A stretch of 64,000 bases of DNA from Aplidium turbinatum (Eukaryota; Chordata; Ascidiacea; Aplousobranchia; Polyclinidae). Position 1 is the first letter of the stretch. Each line of letters opens with the position of its first letter. The notes beneath the pieces are model-generated. The model saw only the letters and a program-made list of their open reading frames with translations, searched no databases and was not told where the DNA came from. Positions 55,276 through 64,000 of this stretch are shown piece by piece. Position numbers and translations under genes: made by a program. The stretch spans positions 45,182,477 through 45,246,476 of the forward strand of contig OU964918.1 in NCBI GenBank assembly GCA_918807975.1. The letters run 5' to 3'.

Positions 55276-56570
55276 TTGAATAAAGTTGTCGAATTACAAC
55301 TTATATAGGCGCTTTTCGTCTTTTGCTTTGAAAGAGAAAAGAAAAAAGTGCCTATATAGTGACGTCATGACCGGTTAAATAGTGTTTCAGATTCAAAGAC
55401 CGGCGCCGGTCAAATAGCCACTGCCTTAATGTTACCGGTACCACACCTTGTGTAAGTTTTATCTTTTTACGCTAACTATGTGACTTGTTTGTTCGTTTTC
55501 AAATTACGTTTTTAGGCTTTCCAGATCTAATTTAAAAGTTTTACACTTGTCAAAAAGAAGCATAAAACTGCACCTACAGCACAACTGCCTAACTAGCTAC
55601 AACTGTTAACTGCTTAACTAGACAATTACATTTAATACTGGCATAGACCTGAATTTTTTCATAGCTTCAGAACTTTAATTAAGCCCAGTCCTTTTACGCT
55701 GCAACTTAACAAATAATGTAAACAAAATTTGTAAGTATAGTAAGATTGTTGACATTCTTTCAGCAGATAAAAGGTTGGGAGTTCCGCAGTACTGCAAAAG
55801 GGACAAAATATTCTCACGATGCAGGCTAAATGGTTTGACCTGTTTGTTTACTACTTGCCATGAGGCAGCGACGTCACAATTATTTTGGAGGTGTAACTCA
55901 ATCACGTGATCAAATGAACCACGATCTGTAAAAAATAAACAAGAAGGGGTTTTGATGGAACCGGAGAGATTTTTTTTTATTGAACATTTTATTAAACCAT
56001 TGTTTAAAACAAATAATAACAGTAAGACAGCCAAATATCATGGCTGTTTACAACGAAAGTGTTTTACTTCGAGTTAAAACTCTTTGTTTTGCCGCACGAC
56101 ACATTGCATCCAGCCCTTCACTCAGTTTTTCGACCAACTTTATCAACAAAGCAAAGGCAGGTTCAAACAACGCTGGTTCTACTATTGAGCTGTGCACTTG
56201 AGTAACATATGATTAGGGCCGGATTAAGGGTACTGTAGCCCTTTACTAGAGAAGGGCCTAATTTTTGCAAACCAAGCTACAAAAAGTAGTAAGAATAGCC
56301 TACATACCTACATGAAAAATTCAAATTATACAAAATAACGTAAACATAACAGAAAAATGGCTAATGATGGCACGTAATTGCCTACTTGGTTTAGGAAACA
56401 AACGCATTTTTTTATGTCAAATTTGAAGCAGGATGGACAAGATTTTGGAAAGAAAGAAATGGATAGTAGGTAGCCTACCTATGGTAGGCTAATACTCTAC
56501 CTAATGACACTCTAAACCGGGGATTTTCGACCTTTTTCCCAACGCGACCTCAAAAGCAATCAATTGTAGT
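55276..56570. other. mostly unassigned, with one isolated hAT-like end
   Basis: AGGGCCGGATTAAGGG at 56217 resembles the CAGGGCCGGATTTACC end of the element at 4044, but I find no partner. The ORFs here (119 aa minus at 55675, 73 aa plus at 55980) have no domain. Confidence 0.35.
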
Positions 56571-56726
56571 CTCGCGACCAAGCCCGCAACCAGGGGTGGG
56601 CATTGGGGGCATTTGCCCCCCCCGAAATTTTTTAAAAAAATTTTCAGCGTTCTATGCAGTATGAAATGTAGCCTACTATGAATAGACGTACGTCGTACAC
56701 GTATAGCCATACTGTAGAGTGTAGAC

Positions 56727-58188
56727 CATAGGCGTAGCCAGGAGGGGGGGGCGAAAGGGGCTATGCCCCCCCAAAATTTTCAAAGCTTGAATTCCGAAGT
56801 TGAGCGCTTTGTTGAAAATATAATAAAATTTGTAGAAATTTATAACGTTTTCCAAGACATCTGGCTATGAACACCACAAGGACTTGTTTTAGACCAGTGG
56901 TTCTCAACCTTTTTTTCTTTCGTGGCCCATTTTTGTTTGCATAATAGTTCTGTGGCCCATTCAGTTTTTATGTAAGAAAAAAATTACAAAACAGGTTTAT
57001 AAACAAAAGCAGCAGAACATTGCCTTTGGAATGTTGCTGGAATCCCCTTGTTGAATCCAGGCGCTGACGCTTCACAGTATCTTCTTTTCATTAAAAAAAA
57101 TTCACATCTTCATCCTTGTCCTTGTAATTTGGATGACTAAAAACCTTACAACATAATACGCATTGTCCTTTTTCTTCTCTGTTATCAAAAATTGATGTAG
57201 GCTGCATACTGAATGTAATTTTTATCAAACTTAAAGCTGCAAATACTGTATTGTCAATTCCTCCCCAAAATAATCCACAAAACAAAATGCTGCACGTACT
57301 AAAAACGCGGATCTGCAGAAGTTCAACAAGGCTACCACTTATAAAGATGGCTTAATTGTAACCACAAAGTAGTAGTCTATTACATCATACAGTGTTGTAA
57401 AAACTGAGTTGATGTAAAACTGTACTGTATGTTGCAATAATTAGATAGAATGATGATTGCCACTTTGTAGCTAAAAACAGCAGCATCATTCATTGTAACT
57501 AAACAAACACACAAGTGTAAAATTGACTATAGTGACAAAAATGAAACAAAATGTTTCAATAAATCTTTCAATTTTTAAAATATGTCTGTGGCCCACCTCA
57601 AAATGCTTCTATGGCCCACCAGTGAGCCATGGCCCACCAGTGAGCCATGGCCCACTGGTTGAGAACCGCTGTTTTAGACACACAGAAAGACACCAATAAA
57701 TTTTGCAAATCGTAAATCGCGCAAAATTTACTCGATTTACGTTTCTTTTAACTAATTTGTGGAAGCAATTTCAGAATGGCTTTGTCTGTTGGGTTTTTGT
57801 GTAGCTGAGTTTTTGGTGTTCTCTAATTTTATCCGCAGATTTTGCCCGTTCGTGTGTAAGAGCTACCTTTAATAAGTTAATAGCTGTTTATCTGCTAATA
57901 AATTTTATACAAATATTATCCTAAAAGTGTTTCCAGAAAGCGCTATAATCCATTGTTTGAGTGTAATTTTGCAAAAAATTTCCGGGGGAGCATGCTCCCG
58001 GACCCCTCTAGAATACGCATGCGTTCGGCACGCTCTTACCCCCACCAGTTTCATTGCTTCCCCTTGCTCAACCCACCAGGATACGCCACTGCACATCAGG
58101 TGGCGATGTCTTAAATCAAACACTTTGTCGTTCTCTTCAATTCATCAAATATTTGGCCCCTCCAATTTTTTTCCTGGCTACGCCACTG
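56727..58188. mobile_element. middle hAT element of the triple nest
   Basis: Ends CATAGGCGTAGCCAGG and CCTGGCTACGCCACTG, perfect duplication GTGTAGAC (56719-56726 and 58189-58196). Same family as the MITE at 9481-9835. About 677 bp without its own insert. Confidence 0.9.
56895..57671. mobile_element. inner hAT element of the triple nest
   Basis: Ends CAGTGGTTCTCAACC and GGTTGAGAACCGCTG, perfect duplication TTTTAGAC (56887-56894 and 57672-57679). Subterminal GTGGCCCA repeats. No intact transposase; a 64-aa minus frame at 57091 contains QCVLCCKVFSHPNYK, which may be a zinc-finger scrap. Confidence 0.9.
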
Positions 58189-58949
58189 GTGTAGACTATC
58201 GAAACCGAAAGTAGGCTACGCTGGTTGGAAGCCATGCTAACGATTTTGTTTGTGGACATTAACATAAAAATGTCACAATGCATCATTTTAATGTTTGTTC
58301 TTTGATAAAAATTAAATGCCCCCCCCCGAAAATATTTGCTGGTTGCGGGCCTGCTCGCGACCCCCCATAAAAGTATTCAACAAAAGCATATTTAATGCAC
58401 AAATTTAACCAAATTTGATTCATGCCGACATCCAGATATAATTATGTAGCCTAGTTTTGCTGTTTCAACGTAAACTTCCGAAACGAAAAACGATTTTTGC
58501 GATGTTATTACGACTTTTTACATTTCCTCCAATTGTTGTTTTCATTTTCTGTCAATCTTAGCTAGAGGAGAAAAAAATAATGAGAATAATCTACATTTTC
58601 GCACTTTCACCGCTTGAATTTATTGCAATCTTTTATGGATTTATTTAAATCAATATCAGTGAGATGGTTGGTGCTACACATTTTTAACTACCGTATTAAG
58701 TTTGTCAATGCGTGCACCTGTTGCTGAAAGAACTTTCAAGCAAAATAGCCGACACTAATTTTTTTCAATGCCATTAAAAACATTACTGAGAAATCTATAT
58801 TTTGCAAGATTCTACATAATTTTGCTTTTTTACCATAATGTGGTTACTAGTTAACTTTAGTCTGCACAAAGCAACGTAGGCCTACAAGAATTTGGTGAAA
58901 AATATCGAATGCTTTCCTATTGTTAATAATGCAATTTGCCCTTTTGCCC

Positions 58950-59260
58950 TTAGAGGCAAAAATGAGCATCTTTAGTCTAAACGTGTTTCACGTTGTTTTT
59001 TTGCATCTAACTTCAATTTTAGTGGGTGCCGCAACTTTTTGGGTCACGTGATCACCCCCATATCGGGGACTCCCCCCAAGTCAATTTTGAGCTCTTTTCA
59101 CGGCATTTTTATGCAATTAGATACGTTATTTTTTTACATTTGGACTGACTGCCACTACAAAATACATGAGATAAAAATGACACAAAATTATGTTATTAAT
59201 GACGTCATTGTGACGTCATGTATTAATTTTTTGCTTGTTTTTTTCTTATTGTAGTCGCTT
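58950..59260 (+). repeat. left long inverted terminal repeat
   Basis: It matches 63180-63495 in inverse with scattered differences and small indels. It includes the palindromes TCACGTGATCA and TGACGTCA. Confidence 0.75.
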
Positions 59261-59384
59261 GTTTGTTGTTGGTGTTACTTTTTTGGTTACAATAAATTAC
59301 CAATGGTTTTTCAACTGATTTGATTAGTATTGAGTGTCAGTACTAACATATTCAAAATCTTAAGGAATCCAACTTCCGGAAAGT

Positions 59385-60135
59385 GGTTATTTTCAAGATA
59401 GCTTCTAAGATGGCCGCCAAACCATTGAACAAAACAGTAAATTGACCATAACTTGGTCATCATATGACCAAAACATGTAGTTTTGGTGTCTATATCTAGG
59501 TTTTTATACTCTGTGAAGTCAATGAGACTATTCTCAGAATTTTTAAATTATCTGATAGCCTATAAATTCAATATGGCCATCCAAGATGGCCGCTAAACCA
59601 TTAAAATAACAGTAAATTGACCATAACTCGGTCATCCTATGACCAAAGCATGTAGTTTTGGTGTCTATATCTAGGTTTTTATACCCTGTAAAGTCAATGA
59701 AACCATTCTCAGAATTGTTAAATCATCTGATAGCCTATAAATTCAATATGGCAATCCAAGATGGCCGCTAAACTATTAAAATAACATAGTAAATTGACCG
59801 TAGCTAGGTCATCATATGACCAAAACATGTAGTTTTGGTGTCTATATCTAGGTTTTTATACTCTGTGAAGTCAATGAGACTATTCTCAGAATTGTTGAAT
59901 TATCTGATAGCCTATAAATTCAATATGGCAAACCAAGATGGCGGCCAAACCATTAAAATAACAGTAAATTGACCATAACTAGGTTATCATATGACCAAAA
60001 CATGTAGTTTTGGTGTCTATATCTAGGTTTTTATACTTTGTGAAGTCAATGAGACCATTCTCAGAATTGTTAAATTATCTGATAGCCTATAAATTCAATA
60101 TGGCAATCCAAGATGGCTGCCAAAACAATTAAAAA
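59385..60135. repeat. 176-bp tandem repeat, about four copies
   Basis: AAGATGGC(C/G)GC starts at 59407, 59583, 59758, 59935 and 60110, giving spacings of 176, 175, 177 and 175. Shared blocks: TTGACCATAACT(T/C)GGTCAT, CATGTAGTTTTGGTGTCTAT, GATAGCCTATAAATTCAATA. The copies differ by a few percent. Confidence 0.9.
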
Positions 60136-60300
60136 TGTACAATAACAATGTATTGTTTATTAAAAAAACCAGTAAATTTCTATCACAGGGATTTCTATAT
60201 ATATTTGGGTTAACTAAGCAGGCATAAAGAGCTCATACGATGTGGTCATGTAGACTCTTGACATAATCAGCGTAAAGAAAGCAAATAGATCAAGTATTAT

Positions 60301-61590
60301 TAATGCTCATCGCTGTCACTCTCGATGTCATCGTCTGTAATTATGTGATTGCTGTATGGACACATGAACCAGTTTGGCATGGTCCACATCCAGCATGGTA
60401 TGGTAGCACATATCTCCGGCAACTACAGTGAGGTGAACACGATTCGCAATTGCAGTGATCAGTTTCAGTAGGTTGTCCGGGGCAGCTTTCATATCCGTCA
60501 TGATTGGAACCATCTGATTATTGTCTACTTTCCATCCCCAGTCTAAAGCATCCATACCGCATCGTCAGTAGCCTACCCATCCTGACCATAATCCGGTAGT
60601 ACACTCTGAGGCAGTGGAATTTGGTAAAGGATGATGTAGGTGGCAAACGTTCAGGGTGAACAAAGGATTTGGCTGTTTTAATTTTTTTGACCAATGTATT
60701 GTATCGCTGTGTTTCTAGGTTACTACTGCCATCGTTGCCAAACATAACGGTCATAGCTTTGTTTCCAAGATCCTTAATGATTTGGTCTGTCTGATTTGGG
60801 AGAATAAAGCAATTTGCACATTCTTTGATTATTTGCTGACTTTTCACTAGTTTCTTGAAAGCGTCTTCTTCCCGATACCAAATATCCTTGACGTTGAATC
60901 ACAACCGGTGAATGCATGAATGAAGAGGAGCTGTAAGCATAATTATGTCTGGTCCGATGATTGATTTAAGTTTGTTGATGTCGTGTATCTTGGTTGCGTA
61001 AGCCTTTTCGGAGCGGAAGTAGAGGTCTTTAATGTCTGAGTCAGTGTCAGCATAGCGTAGTATCAATATTAAAAGGTCCGTGTCTTCACCAGTTAAAGTC
61101 GTACTATGTCGATGAGGGCTGTCCATCTGCCCATCTGCATCACCTGGAGCGTTCATCACATTGCAGCTTCTATTCCTCAGTTGAGCAGAAATTAATCCTT
61201 CCTTGTTGGAAGCTCGAGGCAAAAACTGCTCTTTCTTTCCAATGAACTTGGTGTCTACAGTAAAGTGAACAACCGGGTGGACGTTCATGCCGCGTCTTTG
61301 ATGGGTATTGTCTTTGATAGACGGACCACCATATCCATCAAAGACCACCGTTGCTAAGCGATAATGACGAATAGTAAAATCTGCATACGACTGTGCAATA
61401 GACCCATAACTGTCTCCAGTTTCAATGGCACTCGATGCAACAAGAACCCTCCATCAAGAACGTAGTGATCGGTTTTCGAGGCAGATTCTTTCACTACTTC
61501 ATAATCGGTTGACATCACACTGCTGGCATGTTCTGTGATGGCAGTAGCTATTTGAGGCTTATCTTCTGCAAGAAACAGGGTCTGGATGTT
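60301..61590 (-). pseudogene. coding remnant A of the long-TIR element
   Basis: Reading leftwards: KTDHYVLDGGFLLHRVP, TVVFDGYGGPSIKDNTHQRR, TLTGEDTDLLILIL, IKECANCFILPNQ, SFVHPERLPPTSSFTKFH, ALDWGWKVDNNQMVPI. I know this order from unnamed proteins repeated in invertebrate genomes; the D-G-Y-G and G-E-D-T-D-L-L blocks suggest a PIN-like nuclease fold (inference). It shares its landmarks with remnant B. It is broken in several places. Confidence 0.6.
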
Positions 61591-61592
61591 AC

Positions 61593-62660
61593 TTGGCTGT
61601 CACAAGTAATACTCGTCTTCCTCTCAACTGGTCTGAGTTTTTTGGAAATGACAGCAACAATACTGCGTTATATCAACTGGTTCAACAAGCTGCTGTGATA
61701 ACTTCAGTCGATCCAAACTTGTTTACGATTGTTGTAACATCATTAGATACAGCTCTTAACAATCAAACATTGGACATGTCTCATGTCTGAGGTTTCCTCA
61801 TGTGATCACGAAGAGGCAGACACCCGTATGTTTCTCCATGTGAAACATGGAAAATCCGATGCCATAGTCAAAACAGTAGATACTAATGTGGTAATTATTG
61901 CAATTTCGTGTTTTGACAAGTTAGAAATCTGTAGGCAAAACTATGGGTTGAATTTGGAGTTGGAGAAAAAACTCGCTTCATTCCAATCCATGATATTGTT
62001 TCATCTTTACCTCAATCTCCGATGATTTGCGCTTCTTTACCTTTGTTTTATGCTATCACAATCTGTGATACTGTTTCGTCTTTGGAAAAAAAGGCTTGGG
62101 ATTGTTGGATGCTTATTGCTTAATCTTACCGCAATGTGTGGCTTATTTAATTCTCTGAATTTTTCAAGCTCATCTAGTTCTATAAATGACATAGCCTACA
62201 AACGTATGTCATAGCTCTTTATGGCAATGGTCCTACTATCACGGATGTAGACGAATGCCGTTATATGATGTTTACCAATGGTTGCACTATTGAAAAGCTG
62301 CCACCAACGTCAGCTGCTCTGATGAAACATACACGCAGAGTGATACATCAAGCTGAAATACGGAAATCAAGCCTCGTAAATGTTCAGCAACTACCTTCTC
62401 CTTTAGCTTGGGGTTGGAAACATAATGATGCAAATCAGCTTGTTCCGTTTTGTCAGTCTACTCGTGGCTCTCGATGTTCCTGTAAGAAAAAATCCATAAA
62501 ATGCACAAGTCTTTGTTCATGCGAGTACGAAACATGCAATTCGACCACAAAATATCCAATCCTCTCTGATGTTTCATCTTTAATCCACATTGACGTTTCA
62601 TCTCCAATCCACACTGATCATTCAAAAAATGCTTTTGACTTTCTAAACTCTATCTTGTAA
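61593..62660 (+). pseudogene. coding remnant B of the long-TIR element
   Basis: Reading rightwards: LPLNWSEFFGNDSNN, CDHEEADTRMFLHVKHG, TVDTNVVIIAISCF, NGCTIEKLPPTSAALMKHTR, SPLAWGWKHNDANQLVPF, then a Cys-rich end CSCKKKSIKCTSLCSC. The HEEADTR...TVDT...LPPTS...WGW order is that of another repeated invertebrate protein, and the landmarks TD/TN-V-V-I, LPPTS and WGWK are shared with remnant A. It is broken in several places. Confidence 0.62.
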
Positions 62661-63179
62661 CTTGAAAAAACTTGTCGTACACGAATTTTTTTAACATCAA
62701 ATTACGTATGGTAGGAATTTAACATCGAATACCGCTAGTTTTTTCATCTTGAATTAACAGTGTTAAGACTCTGACATTGCATCATCTGGGGTCGTGTATT
62801 AATTTGATTTGTAGATCATAATTAGGCCTACATATTATTTTAAATTTTAAAGTGGCATGACCAAAAGGGAAATTCACCCCTGGTAGCTGCTCTTCTGGTT
62901 ATTCCCTTGATGACGTCGTTATTGCGTCATACTGGACTGGAATTATTGTTATTGCTTGCAATTGTAAACATTTAAGCATTTGCAAAACTTATAATGAGAG
63001 TATTTGATCGCTTTTTTCGGAATAAACTTACCTTTGGTTCCTGAATTTGAAGTTGTCTAGTTTTAATAATGTAATGATGACGTCATAAAAGATGCAATCA
63101 TGACGAAACTACTTTTAGGAATTGTGAAATGGTTTTAGTAATCGGTACTCCAACTAAAACCAACAGTAAACGACCAAAA

Positions 63180-63495
63180 TAGGTAAAAAAAGCAAAAAAA
63201 TATATGTGATGACGTCACAATGACGTCATCAATCAAATTATTTTGTGTTTATTTTGTCTCACATATTTGTATGTGCTTTGTAAGTTAAAATATACAAAAA
63301 TCAAATATGTAATTGCACAAAAATGACGTAAAAAGAGCTGAAACGTGATTTCTGGGGAAATCCCCGATTTGGGGGTGATCACGTGACCCAAAAAGTTGCG
63401 GCACCCACTAAAATCAAAGTTGGGTTGATCAACTGCAAAAATATGCAAAAAAACAACGTGTAACACGTTTAGCCTAAAGATTCCCCTAAGGGCCT
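63180..63495 (-). repeat. right long inverted terminal repeat
   Basis: The partner of 58950-59260. Outermost bases AGTGCAGGCCCTTAGG (reversed) do not match the left side cleanly, so the exact end is uncertain. Confidence 0.75.
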
Positions 63496-63769
63496 GCACT
63501 ATAAAGCGTTTTGCAACGTTTGAAAGCTTAAAGGGCTAGGAACATGATTTTTTCGATTAAGGTTTTTTGGATTATTTCTGTAGGGAATAGTATCAAGAAC
63601 AACGCCTATCAACAAAATTGGTTGAAACAAGCTAAAAGTGTGTGTTTTTATTTTTTGAAATCACGAATCCAACACATAAGGTTTTTGTAGCCCCTTTTCG
63701 AAAATGTTTTCGGGAAATTCCCTTTCTACGTCACACCGGTGAATTGATGAACGATAGTAGTTGTTTTTC

Positions 63770-63825
63770 ACTGTTCAGTTCAGTTGTTTTTATTTCTGAC
63801 CATCACAGCAAAAACAATAAACGAC
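63770..63825 (-). repeat. tail of the GAACTGAACT repeat family
   Basis: Reversed, it reads GCTGTGATGGTCAGAAATAA and AAACAACTGAACTGAAC, the same tail as 23525-23702. Confidence 0.55.
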
Positions 63826-63944
63826 AATGTAAAGACATATACTGCATAAAGACAGTTGAAAGCGACGTTTCATTTGCTTCGTTGAGGTTTAGGCTACAAA
63901 GTAAGCCGTTAATTCGTTTATAAAAGTTATTTGTTGGAGCAAAA

Positions 63945-64000
63945 ATGCCTGGAAGATGTGTCGTTTGGGGATGCAGCAAGTCAAGACAATTTATTTTGTT
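63945..64000 (+). CDS. THAP-domain protein, N terminus only
   Basis: MPGRCVVWGCSKSRQFI is a typical THAP start: Met-Pro, then C-x4-C (CVVWGC), the first zinc ligands. The frame is open to the end of the window. It is probably the transposase of the TTAA element, or a host gene derived from one; the rest is outside. Confidence 0.6.
   Translation, partial: MPGRCVVWGCSKSRQFIL

Larger units (their letters stand above)
56579..58353. mobile_element. outer hAT element of a triple nest
   Basis: Ends CAAGCCCGCAACCAG and CTGGTTGCGGGCCTG, perfect duplication CTCGCGAC (56571-56578 and 58354-58361). Subterminal CATTTGCCCCCCCC and the matching ATGCCCCCCCCC. Without the nested element it is only about 305 bp, so it is a MITE. 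Confidence 0.9.
58950..63495. mobile_element. unusual element with about 300-bp inverted ends and two outward coding remnants
   Basis: The left end (58950-59260) and right end (63180-63495) match in inverse: ATCTTTAG(T/G)CTAAACGTGT, TAGTGGGTGCCGCAACTTTT, TGGGTCACGTGATCACCCCC and TGACGTCATTGTGACGTCAT. Between them, from left to right: a 176-bp tandem repeat, a minus-strand coding remnant and a plus-strand coding remnant, both reading outward. I find no DDE transposase and no certain target duplication. I cannot name the superfamily. Confidence 0.72.
63532..64000 (+). mobile_element. left part of a second THAP-bearing TTAA element, cut by the window end
   Basis: TTAA at 63528-63531 is followed by AGGGCTAGGAACATG, close in form to the AGGTGCACTGCAACG end at 5385. 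A THAP-type start codon lies 413 bp inside, much as in the 5385 element (284 bp). It is interrupted near 63770-63825 by a GAACTGAACT-tail repeat. Confidence 0.55.

Noticed and set aside
56213-56260. Second Zaphod-like hAT element starting AGGGCCGGATTAAGGG
   Set aside because: No partner end and no duplication could be found in the window.
58040-58095. Extra hAT end (GGATACGCCACTG) inside the triple nest
   Set aside because: No matching CAGTGGCGTATCC partner and no duplication; it may be internal sequence of the middle element.
59385-60135. CRISPR array
   Set aside because: Units are 176 bp and nearly identical throughout with no spacers; the genome is that of an animal.

Overview
This is nuclear DNA of an animal, most likely a marine invertebrate deuterostome (a tunicate fits, but the sequence does not settle it). 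It is AT-rich and intron-rich with canonical GT/AG splice sites, and it is packed with DNA transposons, SINEs and LINE remnants. Two host genes can be assembled exon by exon on the minus strand. One is a five-exon PCNA-associated factor gene (PCLAF/PAF15 type, 17133-21051, 167 aa). The other is a sixteen-exon AMP-activated kinase gamma subunit gene (PRKAG, 28806-52478, about 845 aa). Everything else I can name is mobile or repetitive. I see no CRISPR array, operon, rRNA or LTR element.

Layout. 1-3800: a possible last exon of a plus-strand gene, a tRNA-derived SINE and an hAT-like MITE. 3814-9970: a TA-flanked element that has swallowed an hAT (Zaphod-like) element, which holds a THAP-bearing TTAA element, which holds a pogo-like element; a short hAT MITE sits in the same outer element. 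10000-14200: LINE 3' ends, an eroded repeat-associated protein of unknown family, and a LINE ORF2 remnant. 14898-15475: an almost perfect 578-bp palindrome. 17133-21051: PCLAF, whose second intron carries a MULE-like element with a nested element. 21850-26800: LINE tail, two hAT elements and several SINEs. 28806-52478: PRKAG, with introns full of hAT elements, small fold-back MITEs, a LINE and a mariner-type MITE. 53300-58353: an in-frame tandem repeat, tRNA-like units and three hAT elements nested inside each other. 58950-63495: an element with about 300-bp inverted ends, a 176-bp tandem repeat and two related coding remnants pointing outward. 63532 to the end: the start of a second THAP-bearing TTAA element.

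The most interesting signal is not a feature type. The word TAGGCTA/TAGCCTA occurs about forty times, and in two places where a comparison is possible it behaves as a 5-bp insertion at a TA. That is the footprint expected from a TA-target transposon whose ends read GCC...GGC, and the 3814-9970 element has exactly those ends.

The two host genes share no obvious pathway. PCLAF acts with PCNA in DNA replication and repair. PRKAG is the regulatory subunit of the AMPK energy sensor; this copy has lost the basic ligand-contact residues in three of its four CBS motifs.
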